64,000 bases of DNA from Henckelia pumila (GCF_033568475.1 NC_133121.1:25651374-25715373); one strand, 5' to 3'. Numbered from the stretch's first letter, positions 24,901-36,850 are shown. Numbers and translations: made by a program. The notes: generated by a model not told the origin, from the letters alone.

Positions 24901-25557
24901 ACTTGGGTGATGGTTCCAAATTCATATTGGATTGTTCTACATAACTGACATTTTGATCCTAAGATACTTCCACTAGGGGAGTGTGATAAAATACTTGCAG
25001 CCAGTCGAGCACGATATATGTCCATCTTCACTGTATTCTGATATTCCCACATCTCAGCCGAGTCACGGGCTAGACACTCTATCCACATGCATGCAAAAAC
25101 ACCACAATCAATTTATATGTAATTATTGGAGCATGTTCATAAGGACAAATCATATTATGCCGTATTTCGGGAGGATTATTCTCAATTTATATGTAATTGT
25201 TCTACATAACTGACATTTTGATCCAAAGACACTTCCAATAGGAGAGTGAGATCCTCATGCCACACAATGTATGTCCTACAATCAGAACAAATTGTTCTCT
25301 ATTAAGTGACAATTATCCCATTATTGTTTACTAGTTGTGCTCGATCTCAGAGTCTCGTGTTATTATAGAAGAGTGAAATTATACCAAGTGGAAGTCCACA
25401 AATTGGTGTCTTAGACTAGAATAAATCACATCAAGCAACTCTCAAGTATGGAATTCGAAAAATATACCACAATAGTATACATTGGTTGTTAGTGGGCATC
25501 CACAAATGGTGAATTATCAATGTATTCCTCCTACACCATAGACAAAGTGGGGCACAA
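21930..25557. repeat. Tandem array inside the MULE, 470/526-bp units
   Basis: The landmark TGTCACACAATGG occurs at 22101, 22571, 23041 and 23567; variants follow at 24093, 24620 and 25258. The first spacings are 470, 470, 526, 526 and 527 bases. The short units lack a block of about 56 bases (ATGCAGTGTATTATACCATC and onward). Left units are nearly identical to each other; right-hand units (24060-25100) are diverged and broken. No unit has a conserved long ORF, so the array is non-coding. It lies between the converging 3' ends of the transposase/GRF side and the Ulp1 gene. Confidence 0.88.
24986..25110 (-). pseudogene. Fragment of the Ulp1 terminal exon inside the array
   Basis: This stretch matches 25660-25785, the last exon of the adjacent Ulp1 gene, including CACGGGCTAGACACTCTA and CCACATGCATGCA, with about a dozen differences. 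On minus it encodes the region after the catalytic Cys (WVECLARD). It shows that the array has recombined with the neighbouring gene end. Confidence 0.8.
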
Positions 25558-25620
25558 TTTTTAAACATACTTATATACTGTATCTCCATAAACCATAAAA
25601 GCATACAAAGACTATACATG

Positions 25621-28600
25621 TTAATCAAAGTTGTTTTTCAGCATTCCCCTTTCGTGACATAAAATATTTGCAGCCAGTCTTGCACGATAGGTGTCCATCT
25701 TCACAGTATTTTGATATATCCACATTTCATCTAAGTCACGGGCTAGACACTCTACCCACATGCATGCATAAACACCACAGTCAAGTGTTTCACCTTGATG
25801 ACGCATACGTTCCCTCAACACAACGGAGTCGGGTATGATGAAATTTGAATGATGACGAACCCAACCAACCAAAAAACGTGCCTTCAAAGATAAATATTAT
25901 CAAAACACATTTATACAATTCACATAACATGACACAACGAAAACTCACCAACGTTCTACATGCCCCTAGGCTGAACGAATCGGAAAGTGAATTCCACATT
26001 TTGAACACCCCTTCCTTTGCGTGAAACACTAGCAGAAACCAATGCGCTCTGCTATTGATTGGAAAAATGAGGTATTTGCATCTCTTAAACAAATCACCAT
26101 TCATTTTCTGCAAAAATAACTTTGAGGCAGAAGAGAGTCGCGAAAAAAAGGAGTCATAATCATTATTTTGAACCTTTATTTTTTTCCCAATTTTTTTGAG
26201 GTGCTCAAACAATTCTGCCTGCAAATGAAAGAACAAGAAAAATGAAAAACTAACTCAAGTGTATAGTATATCAAACGTAAAATATTAAAATATTACTAAC
26301 CTGCACCAAAGTGTCCATGCAAAATATTTCATTTCCATTATCCACACTAAAATTTTCCATCATCCGCATTTGAACATTTATAATCTCATGACTAACAAGC
26401 TTACCAAACAAGAAATCACAGAAAACGGACCCTGGTAAATGGACAATTCCGTCTAGCCAAACATCAACACTACAAGAAAATACGAATTATTTTGTATTAA
26501 AAAAAGATCCCAAAAAAAGATTAAAATTAATACACGATCTTTCAGATAGAAAGTCATACGCTATGTCATCACTCAAAAGATATTCTTTCAACAATTTTTT
26601 CTCTTCGTCAGTGGCTTCTTCATGTCCACAGAAATCTGTTCTACCTTGATATTCACCAATCCAAGCCTTACTCAAGTCGTTATCAGGTAGCTCCTCAACA
26701 TCAATTACTTTATTTGCCTACGTCAGAATACACAAAGATGGTAAAAAACAATAAAGATTTCCACGAATTAAAATATAGGACTTCAATATCAAATAATCAA
26801 GGTTAAAGGAAGGATTCTATCAAAGTTAAACCTTTTTTCTTCCCTTCCTCTTTGGCGTGGTACTGGGTGGAGTCACAAACATTGACGGTTTTCTTTTCTT
26901 TACCCGATCACCCCTCGTTCTGACATTATCGACAATAGAAGATTGAAAATTAATGATTTCCTCAACCTTCTCAGAATTATCGTCAGTCTCGTCCACCCCA
27001 CCACTTTTGTCAGAAGTATCCTCATCAATACGACTTTCAACCACGTTGGTTGAAATATCACCCGCAGAAACATTATTCTCTTTAACCACTTTTGTTACAA
27101 TATTATCCAACAACTTTTCAATCTCATTCAGATCTTCACTACTACCGTCACATGATCCGTTAAGAGAATTCTCTCCATCAGCTTTGCTTTTTTTCATTCC
27201 CATGTCACCACTTTCTTCATTTTTATCCCTCCCAAGCTCAGCACCAACAACACCTTTTCCATCCCCCAAGTCATCAACACCTATACTTTCTTTTATCTCA
27301 AACTCGATATCAGCCACACCCTTTCCCTTACCCAATCCGTCAGCACATACATCTTCACCCTTCTTCAATTCACCAATATCTGAAATTTTTGTCTCAACCA
27401 ATTTCTGAACAACCTCACCTTCTGCATTCAAATTTTCAGATAAATCAACACAATTGTTGACAGGCACATCAACAAAATCATTTAAATTATCCCATAGGTC
27501 ATGACTCGCACTCAACTCCTCTTGCTCATCGGTTTCATTCATTCCATCAGCAGCGTCATCAACACTCAGATCATTATCAACTACAATGTCCTTGCCTTTG
27601 CGATTTCGAGCAAATTCTTTCTCCAAATCCAGATTTTCTTTCAAATCAAACAGCTTCCTCTTAGCGCCAACTCTCTCACGTTTCAGCTGCGCACAAGTTC
27701 TTTTCAATATTTTAATCTTAGCAATTTGTTTATTCACAATTTTTTCTAGTTCACAATTATCTCTGCTGCCTCCTTGTTCCTTTGAAACCGGCAGCAACAA
27801 CTACAACAACAAAGAAGTTAATGAAGAATATTTCTTATTTTTAAAACGTGAAATGAAGGATGCTACTCAAATTACCTTGTTCTCCAACAACATTTCCTCT
27901 TCAGGAAAGGGATGAATCGACAAAACCTGATCCAAAAACAAATATATATCATGCAAACCTCCAGCATTCGAAATATGATTAGTAAAAAAGAAGATACCTT
28001 GGTTGACGATATGGCATCAAAAGCCACTTCAGCTTTCACAGCATCCAACTTGATCTTGCTTTTTTCGAAACGAAACAGGCGGGGGCAGATATGAACACCA
28101 CGAGGGACGGTTAATGACGACACTCTTTCATAGAACCAAGCCTAAAGAAAAAAATCATATAAGTAAACAAATTCAACAAATTAATAGCACAATAACTCAG
28201 ATAATTATATACTAACCATCAAACCAGCCGTGCAACCATCCAAATACAATTTACTCGCTTGATTGTCCAATTTTCGGTATAAAAACCTAAACGCAGCTCC
28301 CTATCCAAACTCAAAAAAAGTGCTCAGTTCATCAATATAGGGAAAGATAAAAGCAGGAGTAATGTAATTACCAGTCGAGAATATTACAGAATTAAATATG
28401 AACAAAATGAACATTCGAACAAAGTCATCAATGTCAGCTTCGACATTACTACTCGCAAGGAAAACAAGCTTCTTTTTTATAACGATCCTATGAGTGTTGC
28501 TTATTTTTCCTTCGAAATGCCGAGACAGAAAGCTTGATTCAAGCTTGAGGTCCAGATCAACTTGTTGACCTCTCTGATGCAAACCAAGCACGATTGAGAA

Positions 28601-29533
28601 GTCTCTTGATGTGAAACGAATGAAAATATCGCCACCAACAACGAACGAGCATGAAGGACTATCAAATCTTTTAAACAGATAGTCAACCCTGCCACTACTC
28701 ATAGGTAGAATAGGCATGTCTATCCATTTACCGAATGGAGTTTCTTTTATTCTGCTCATTTGTTCATTCCCTATGACCACCTTCAACTCCTCCAGTATTT
28801 TTTTACAATAGGCGGGAGAACATCGAGTAAATATAATCTTGCCACTTTTGATCGACTCAAAATCATCACATATTTCTTCTTCATCAGCCATTTCTAATAT
28901 TTAAAAATCATTACAAAAATTTTACATTATAAAAATAACAGAATGGAATATTGCATGGAAAAGAACAAAAACTTCAAATTTGGGAACAATTGGATACTTT
29001 TATACAGAAATTTATCAATTGTCTTCAACAATATAACATTATTGAATATATATTCAATAAATCACAAACATCACAATAACATAACAATATAGAATTCATT
29101 TACGAAGATATACTTCAAAAACAATTTCAAGAACAAAACCCTAAAAATTGGGGATAAATAATTTAAACTGAGGAACTGTCAAAATTAAATACAAAATTTA
29201 GGAATAATGATGCGAATGTTTCGACAAATATATGCAAACAAGAACGGTACTAAGACAATTGAGCCACGAAACCCTAAAAATAATGGAAACACATAAATAT
29301 TAAAGATTCTTACAATGAAGACCAAATTATTTCTCTAAACGAACAATTTTTCTCAGTTACTCGAGAGACTAATCATATATAGCGGCCAATTTAACAAATT
29401 TAAAACATGGTTCACCTATTTTTGATTTTTTCGACTTCTTTACCGTGCTAGATTTTTTTTCCTTCCGGACTCTAGAAGCTCCTTCAACTGACTTATCTTT
29501 TGAGTGTCTGCTTCGTCTAGTCAACAGTGCCAT
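25621..29533 (-). pseudogene. Ulp1-like (C48) protease gene of the MULE, multi-exon
   Basis: A likely first exon starts MALLTRRSRHSKDKS at 29533. The next exon (28891-28216) begins MADEEEICDDFES and carries a DUF1985-like domain (VGGDIFIRFTSRDFSIVLGL). Further exons lie at about 28141-27998 and 27928-27877. A long Lys/Glu coiled-coil exon with an acidic, repetitive linker spans about 27800-26830. C-terminal exons then give the peptidase: catalytic His in NSRAHWFLLVF (about 26040), and Gln and Cys in HQGETLDCGVYACM (about 25770), with Gln five residues before Cys as in Ulp1/SENP. Where most C48 enzymes have Asp (xDSL) this reads WNSL. A TAG at 28301-28303 interrupts the DUF1985 exon, with coding sequence continuing in frame beyond it. 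The family cleaves SUMO or related conjugates; in MULEs its role is unknown. Confidence 0.8.
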
Positions 29534-29680
29534 TTTCTGATCTCAAAAACTTGTCGCAAAAGATCACTGCTTTCCTGCGGGAAGAATCGGTTGGGTGAGG
29601 GAGGGAAACTACCGATCGTCCATGTTTTCTTGTTTTTTGTTTATTTGAAAAATAAAGTGAGGGATAGTGTTGGGTGTTTA

Positions 29681-29832
29681 AATAAATTTTAGGGGCATTT
29701 TTGTAAACTGACCCAAATAGGGAGTTGTAACAAATAGCAGCCTTATGTCAGGGATTTAGAAAAAATAATTGTTGACTTGGGGACTGAGGAGGAATTTATG
29801 TTTACTAGTAGAGATTTATCACAAATTTGCTG
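29681..29832 (-). repeat. Right TIR of the MULE
   Basis: Inverted partner of 17426-17577, also 152 bases. It carries GGGGCATTTTTGTAAACTGA and ends TTTATCACAAATTTGCTG next to the target duplication. Confidence 0.9.
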
Positions 29833-30895
29833 TTTTTTTAAAAAACATTATAAAATCAATTAATAAATTACATGATTTAACAAATAACCCAGGTGATCAT
29901 TGAGACTAATGGTACCCCTAAAACAATAAAACAATTAACCCAAAAACAATTAACAAATAAAACAATTTTTGTTTGGAAAAGGCTTGACTTGTATGCAAGT
30001 TAGGTACCCGACTTGCGTCGAATATGGAACCGATTAAGGCAAAAACCATTCTCTGATAGAGTTCATGTGCATCCGATCAAGGAAAAAACCATTCTCTAAT
30101 ATATAGTTCAGGTGCATCTTTAGTTCGCCAGTGTAGTTACCTTGTGTCTCGGTTAGGTCTATCTGTTACACTTAACAGTATTTTCATTTCTGTACTTGTA
30201 TTTTATTATTTACAGTTCAGGTCATTTCTATTTCGTCTTATATCAAATTCGCAAGACAAAATAAAATTCAACTCGTCATGCATGCCACATACTTCCAACC
30301 TCGAACATTTCTTCTCCGATTGTTGTCTGGTGTTTGTGTACAAAAACACACTTTAGAAAAGCAATTAATGTATGTCTTGATTTCTTTGTATCATACGTAC
30401 ATTGTGTATTTATAGGCTTCAATGAACTACGTTTTATGATATGAAATAAAAACCAACTATGTTTCATTGATATGGTCGATGTGATACTTCGTAATTTTTA
30501 CTAATAGATCGTAAATTGTTTGAATCTATGATATAATCATATCGTTGAGATATTTGAATTTTTAAGATACCGTGAGAGACATAAATATATAAAGATTTGT
30601 CACAATTCATCATAAACCGTCGTTTGACGGGATGAAGCATGGTGGCCCATCTTTTGGATGAGTTATGAAATTTTCAATTCAACTCGGTGAGACGAACTGG
30701 CCCACCAGACCTAGCTAGTTTATTTATTTTTTTATTATTATATTGGATGGGCATGCTCACAACCTGTCATTTGGCGAGCTGAGATTTATCAAAAAATTGT
30801 CGACCCACTCCATCTAATTGACGAGAAGAACTTAGCTAATTTTGACTACTCAGTAAATATCATTGACTCAATTGGTAACTGGTCACTCAGTTAAA

Positions 30896-31018
30896 GTAGT
30901 TTTTTGGAGAGCTTTTTAGAAGCACTTTTCAACTTTTTCGTTAACAAAAATTTAAAATTTTGTAAAATTTTATTAACGAAAAGCTGAAAAGTGTTTTCTA
31001 AAGCTCTTCCAAACACTA
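30896..31018. mobile_element. Foldback MITE, 123 bp
   Basis: The left arm (GTAGTTTTTTGGAGAGCTTT, then AAGCACTTTTCAACTTTTTC) pairs with the right arm almost throughout, with a short AT-rich loop in the middle. Target duplication not certain. Confidence 0.75.
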
Positions 31019-31594
31019 CCTAGAGGCCTAATTAACTTTACATATTTCATGTAAATTACTATAGCTGATTCGAAAGTCTGGATCAGTCTGGACCTTGGAA
31101 ACCTAAATTGAAAAGTCAATCAACATAATCAAGGCCTCATATTATTATGCTAACTGGTCTTAAAAGATGCACCTATATTGCTATTCAATCTATTTAAACG
31201 ATTGTAGGCCAATGCGTCTTATGCAAGATATCCGAAAACCGCGACGCGAACATATTATCTTTGGTCTTAATCCTCTTCGAAAATTTATGTTGTGATGTAA
31301 TACATGTCAAAAGTTATAAACATCATTTTTTTTAAAAAAAATACATTCTTTGATTTTTATTATCATAAACTTTTCCAACTTTTTAATGGACTCTGCGGCC
31401 AATTCACTTTTTTTTAATGTTTTTCGCTTATCTTTATTATAATTTTTGAATATATATTATCTTAATTAATATTTTAATTTTATATTTATATTTATAATTA
31501 ATTTAGTATTTTAAATTTAGTTACATTTATTTATATATAATATAATTCAGCTTATCCAACTCATTTCTTCCGTAGTTGAAGAATTCTAGAATTG

Positions 31595-31598
31595 ATAA

Positions 31599-31629
<31 letters not shown>

Positions 31630-31699
31630 GATATAATTTTTATATCATGGACAACTACCATGAACATCTACATGAACAACAGCTGACTTGAATAAGCTG

Positions 31700-31783
<84 letters not shown>
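31595..31783. repeat. Two (TA)n tracts
   Basis: A shorter tract lies at about 31595-31629 and a longer one of about 80 bases at 31705-31783. Confidence 0.85.
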
Positions 31784-31789
<6 letters not shown>

Positions 31790-32541
31790 TAATTTCCTTC
31801 CATCACAAAAAAAAATCTAGAACAGAATTAAAAAGAAAGGTAAATTCTTGGAATGAATTGCAATAATTGATAGGATTGATGGGAAAAAAACGAGGATTAG
31901 ACGGTTGTATGTAGGATTTTATAAACAACATTCGTTAATGCATTTTAACAAATTGGCCAACCACTTTTGAGAAATAAAATGAAAAAAAAAAATCAAAATT
32001 CAAACCAAAAAAGAAACCACAAGAATTTTTTTTAAAAAAAAACTGAAAAGAAATTGAAACGGACAATTTTGTACCGTCAGCGTTTTAATTTTATTTTTCA
32101 TTATATAAATATAATCCCAAGTTTTTGAGCCAAATTTATCTTATCTTAAAAAGTAAAAACCTCAAATCTCAGTCTTAAAGTGGGACGAAGGTTTAAAAGC
32201 TATTAGAAGAAGCACAATAGGTTGACATGTCAAAATGGGAGCATACCTAAAATCCTTCATTTATCCTTTTCCTATTTCTTTGTAAATGTCAATGCCGTGC
32301 TAACCACCAGGTCGGTCCTGAACTTTGAAGGATCCAATGCGAAGGAAAAACATTGGGTGATTTATATTTACTAGGAAAAGATATGTGCACGGCATGTGAA
32401 TAATAAATGAGGGAAATGCGACGAAAATAAACAAATATTTTTTTGGAAAGAATCATTCATATAGTACCACATTCATTCATACAAAACAATTTTATTCCGA
32501 AAAAATTATTCAAATAATATTATTGATGCCAAGAAACATAA

Positions 32542-33420
32542 CTAATCAATATTTTTCCTTTTCACGTTAATCACTTTAACTCCTGCTTCTTTCCTTTTAT
32601 TCAATATTCGTCTTCTTCTTTGAGTAAATTCAGTTATGTTCTGGTCATCTTCGATTTCAATGATTTCATCTGTTGGTTGTTTTGATACCTTCATATCATC
32701 TTGCTTATTTGTAGTTTTCAATGAATCTTTCTTTTTTTTCCTCTTGCGATCCCGACAACTGGTTGGCGCCTCTTGAGTTTTAGATATTTTTGAGTCAATT
32801 AAAGATTTCTGACAGTGGCTTCTGGAAGCCTTCCACAACTATAGACAATTTCTTTTTCTGTTTATGAATTTCTTGATCTATCTTAAAAAGAAACACATGA
32901 TCTCCCTTGATTGTCTTGTCAAGAGCAATAAAAAATTTTGTTTCATCTGGTTCCTGTAGTTACATAATTTCGGTCGACAGATAGTAAATAAGTTCAATGG
33001 ACCGTTTAATAAACACCAAATTTTCGAACATGACAATTGGAATTATGGTTACAATCATGTATACATTATTCAGTACTTCAATGTATTCCTTCACAGCGCA
33101 ACCAATAAAATCTAAAGCGACATCATCAAATAATGTAAGCCTTGCTCATTTGTCATTATCTTACACTGTCATTGTTAGACGATATCTATAGAGATTCATT
33201 TGGCAACAAAGTATAGGCAGATATTTCCCAACATCATTACAACAGAGTGTATGAGTTTACCTTTGCATAACTTGAACAGGTTGGATTGTGCAATTTGCAC
33301 AACTGATTCCACTAGTTTTTTTAGTGATTGCTTTTAGACAATTAGCATATGCTTCATACCATGGTTTTGATCAATTTTCAATCTCACATATAGTTGTCTT
33401 AAAACAGTAATACATGTCCT
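32542..33420 (-). pseudogene. Replication protein A large subunit-like remnant
   Basis: The frame, read through stops, starts near 33420 with YCFKTTICEIEN and a zinc-ribbon-like segment PWYEAYANCLKAI...SCANC. The first Cys of the first CxxC pair is replaced (AYANC) while the second pair is kept. Next comes an OB-fold-like stretch ending LFDDVALDFIGCAVKEYIEVL. The last exon (32838-32542) is Lys/Arg-rich with an acidic patch. This order matches the RPA70 C-terminal DNA-binding domain, which plants also carry in many RPA1-like copies mobilised by Helitrons. Several stops make it a pseudogene. No Helitron terminus was identified. A degenerate DUF223-type protein is the alternative. Confidence 0.55.
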
Positions 33421-33968
33421 GTGAAAAAGAATTAACCTGTCAGTATTTATGTTGAAAACATAAATTCGTTTACATGAACATATTTAATTTATTTATATTT
33501 ATATTTATATTTATTTAGTAGCATTATCTTATGGAAATATATATTGAAAATAATATACCGAGCTTTAATATTGTATGTACCTGCTTCAAAGAATCATTCT
33601 TATTCACAAAATGCTTTAGTTTGATTTTCTCGCATTCCTTGATTGTTTTTTCCTCCCATAGTATATTCAAATTTTGTTTTCCCACAATAATCTCCAACCT
33701 AGCTATGTTAAAAGAATTTTGTTAAATAGCAGAAAATAAATTTTATTGAAAAACATAACAATGATATGTTTTTGTACCACAAGTCCACAAGTTTATTTTT
33801 TCTACTTTGCTGCATTCTGGGTTCTGTAACACTCCAGTTGTAAATGTTGACTGTAACTTAGGAAATCCTAGATTATTAATAAGAGGGTGGTCCAAATTAT
33901 TCTTTAACATAACATAAGTAAATGATAGAAAATATTTTTTGACAATACCATTATGTATGCTCATTTTA
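33421..33968. other. Upstream part of the RPA-like locus
   Basis: AT-rich. On minus, 33960-33743 is open and may be a further exon (start SIHNGIVKKYFLSF), but I do not recognise it. Confidence 0.35.
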
Positions 33969-34184
33969 ACACTAGTAGAAATTTGCATTTTTCTTCGCCA
34001 ATTTTTACTTCGGCGATCCATATTGCCGAAGTAATACATAACTATTTACTGCAGTAATAAAATTAGTAAAGTAAAATATATTGTAGACTTCATCAATTAG
34101 AAAACACGGGCTTCACTTAAATTTTTAAGTCACATTTTACTTCGGTTTATGAATTTGACGAAGTAAAAAGGGAAAAAAAATAAA
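33969..34184. mobile_element. CACTA transposon end
   Basis: It begins CACTAGTAGAAATTTGC, a CACTA-type terminus, followed by alternating TTACTTCGGC / GCCGAAGTAA subterminal words at 34000-34030 and 34140-34165. The other end is not found: the sequence is cut at about 34185 by the composite repeat. Confidence 0.6.
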
Positions 34185-36020
34185 ATTCTAATAATATTTA
34201 GTTTATTATATTAATAAAGTTATTAATAAAATATATTATTATATTATTTTGGGACGGGTCGGGAATCCCGTCGGATAAGGTTTTATTCCCGATCCCTATC
34301 CCGATATTAATTGGGATGAAAAAAATCACGAAAGTTTGGTTCGGAAAAATTTCGGGTTGAGATTTTTTCAAGACGGGAATGAGATGGGATTCAGGAATGG
34401 TCGGGATTTCGAAAATTTTTGCCACCCCTACTATTTTATTTCGAGTTTTTGGACCGCTAAAATAATCTTTAATGTTTCATATTTTTTTTCTCATTTGATC
34501 TCTGTCGTTAGATGAACGTTAAAAAAAGACAAAAACTCTTATGAGACGGTCTCAAGGGTCTTTTTTTTAGACGGGTCTCTTATATGAGTTATCCATTAAA
34601 AATATTACATTTTATGTCAAAAGTATTACTTATTATTATAAATAAGGGTAGGATTGATCCGTCTCACGGATGAAACCGTTTCACAAGAGTATTACTCTAA
34701 AAAAATGTGCACATCTCCAAATAACCTTTTTCTCAAATTGAGAAGTCTCCACTTCAAGTATGCCCCAAATCCAAACCCTAAATACATAAAAATAAAATCG
34801 AAGAGCAAAAAATAAGTAGGATAGCAACTTGAAGACCATCAACCTCTAAATTAGATTTTTAAATATCGCCTAAACCTTGAGCTTGCTCACTATTTTCGTG
34901 TTCAAAGAATTAAATACTGTACAAAAATCATGAAAACAAAATGCAACTGAGATTTTACTATTGAATGAATTTCTTCTTGAAAGAAATAAATAGAATTACT
35001 CTTCCTCGTTCACCCACAACAACAGGCCAACGGTGCGTGTGGTGGCTACTGGAAGCTAAGTTACCTTCGTGTGCTTTGACTTTGGCTGCTTCGAATTTGT
35101 ATTCGGAGTTCTAGGGTTTTGATTTGAGGGCAAAAACGAAGAAGAGGGGTTCCAAATTTGGGGGAAAATGAGAAAGAAACCTGCTGCAACGTGATATATG
35201 AATTTGGGGTTTTTTTAACGTGCATCTAACGACATGGATCAAATGGGGAAAAAATATAAAACATTAGGGACTATTTTGGTGGCTCGAGAACTCGATGGAC
35301 TATTTTGGAATAAGTGACAAAGAAGAGAAACGAAAATAGGCTTTATTCCGTGATATATACGATAATAAACTTTGGTTCGTGTCATAGATCGGGAGGAAAA
35401 AATACATGGACAACGGTTTCTTAAAAACAGTTGTCTATGATTTAAAAAAAAACACACGAAAAAACAACGGTTATCTTTAATTAAGATTATTTCTTGGATG
35501 CACGCGTTGTATGTTTGTATAACTATTTTTTAACGAAAATAAAAAGAAAAAATGGTGAAATAAAAAAATAAAAAAATGATATTTTCATATATAAATATCC
35601 AACAAAATAATATAAAATTTTTGTAATTAAATAGCTATTCAAATAGTATCAAATTAATTATGGTAAATTTGACATTTTGATGATGGACCATGACACTAAA
35701 ATTTCTCAAGTTTAATAATATAGTATAGATAAGTGCTCATAGACAATGATTTTTGTAAAAACCGTTGTTAATACTTAATTTACAACAATTTTTAACAAAA
35801 ACATTGTCTTATGGATGGTGTCGATCACCCTTTTCTTGTAGTGATTCATTCCAATCATAATAATATTTTGAAGGCCAAATAATATTTTTAGTCCACTAAC
35901 TTTCAGTATATTGGGTTTTGATCGACTAAGTTTTAGATATTACTTTTGGTACATTATATTTAATTTTTTTTTTCTAGATTTCAATATTATTTTTTCGGAG
36001 TGCAAATGTGGAGTTATAAA
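34185..36020. repeat. Composite repeat, copy A (1.84 kb)
   Basis: Matches 47149-48988 from CTAATAATATTTAG to GTGGAGTTATAAAA with only scattered differences. It contains, in the same order in both copies, a GGGACGGGTCGGGAATCCCG block, an internal inverted pair (34440-34525 against 35215-35290), a nested small MITE, and a CACTA-like right end TTTTCTTGTAGTG at 35832-35844. No ORF of note. Confidence 0.85.
34531..34690. mobile_element. Nested small MITE (GAGACGGTCTCA type)
   Basis: Ends AACTCTTATGAGACGGTCTC and GAAACCGTTTCACAAGAGT are imperfect inverted repeats. It sits at the same site inside both copies of the composite repeat, so it was there before the duplication. Confidence 0.65.
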
Positions 36021-36240
36021 ACTCATTTTCATCCATCTTCTTTGTCATTTGTCTTTAAATAGTCCTTCGAATTTTCAGACCTCTAAAATGGTCCCTAATG
36101 TTTCATTTTTTTTTTCTCATTTGATCTCTGTCGTTAGATGAACGTTAAAAAAAAGTTCACATCTCCATATCATCAAATTATAACCTATTTTCCCAAATTG
36201 AAAAGTCTCATCTTCACGTATGTATTTGTATGCATATATA
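36021..36240. repeat. Extra partial copy of the internal TIR of the composite repeat
   Basis: GGTCCCTAATGTTTCATTTT and TTTGATCTCTGTCGTTAGAT at 36090-36140 repeat the left arm at 34460-34520; it is then followed by CACATCTCCATATCATCAAA as in copies A and B. Confidence 0.7.
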
Positions 36241-36850
36241 TATATATTGATGTAGCAAAAAATTGATATTACCCGATTAGTGAAAATCTGGGTAACTTGT
36301 GAAGACCGGGATAGCTGGATCAATACTCGAACTGTTCCAATGTTCGATCTTCGTGGGTTGTTACCTGCATCACAAAACAAAGTGAGTGACGTCGGGGGTT
36401 GTCCGACGAAGATACTCCGACGCTCAAGTCAGTATTTGCCCAATAAAAGTTTTAGAGAACTAGAACATGTGACTATAGAGTGCGTACCTTAATAATGAGA
36501 GAAGTTGAGCTATTTATAGATAGTCGAAGAGTTTCATGGGCTTGAGCCTCTTATGGGCTTTTAGAAATTTATGGGCCTTGATAAAATGTCCAAATAAATA
36601 TATCGGAGTAATATTGGACCCAGATGGATTGAGTCATTGGGCTTGGGCCCGGGAGAAAGTCAAATTAGGTCATAACCCATTATAAGCCCCTCACTCTCGA
36701 GCATGTCTTGTTTAGTAGAGATGATCGAGAGTAAGAGTTTTTTTTGAGTAGTCTGTCAGTAGACATGTAGAGATATTAAATTTCGGTCGTAACCCATCAT
36801 AGGCTCCCCACTATTGGGCGGGTCACGTGCTTTGAGATGACCAAGAGGAA
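36241..36850 (-). repeat. LTR-like fragment with a minus-strand TATA box
   Basis: TATAAATA on minus lies at 36511-36518, followed downstream by AGCTCAACTTCTCTCATTAT. The GACGAAGATACTCCGACGCT region at 36400 and the block of GGGCTTGAGCC words resemble dispersed retrotransposon terminal sequence. I could not find ends. Confidence 0.3.

Larger units (their letters stand above)
17417..29841. mobile_element. 12.4-kb Mutator-like element with Ulp1 gene (Kaonashi-like)
   Basis: The element proper is 17426-29832. It is flanked by TTTTTTTAA at 17417-17425 and 29833-29841, a perfect 9-bp target duplication. The ends are 152-base inverted repeats, best conserved in the inner third. Inside are a MuDR-type transposase on plus, a GRF-type zinc finger ORF on minus, a tandem array, and a multi-exon Ulp1-protease gene on minus. 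MULEs carrying Ulp1-like peptidase genes are known in plants (Kaonashi/KIU-type and cucurbit examples), so the class is established; the added GRF gene and array are the notable parts. Damage to both main genes suggests it cannot move alone now. Confidence 0.9.
29842..32541. other. Intergenic, AT-rich
   Basis: No gene seen. Contains the foldback at 30896-31018 and TA tracts at about 31595-31629 and 31705-31783. The segment 30600-30840 has words like GACGGGATGAAGCATGGTGG, probably a transposon relic. Confidence 0.5.

Noticed and set aside
21930..25557. Regularly spaced repeats that could suggest an array with spacers
   Set aside because: The repeats are contiguous 470/526-base units in plant DNA, not short repeats with unique spacers; a CRISPR array is excluded.
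33969..35844. One CACTA element from CACTAGTAG to TTGTAGTG
   Set aside because: The two termini do not match each other (CACTAGTAGAAAT against CACTACAAGAAAA), flanks give no 3-bp duplication, and the right end lies inside a repeat that also occurs at 48 kb without the left end.
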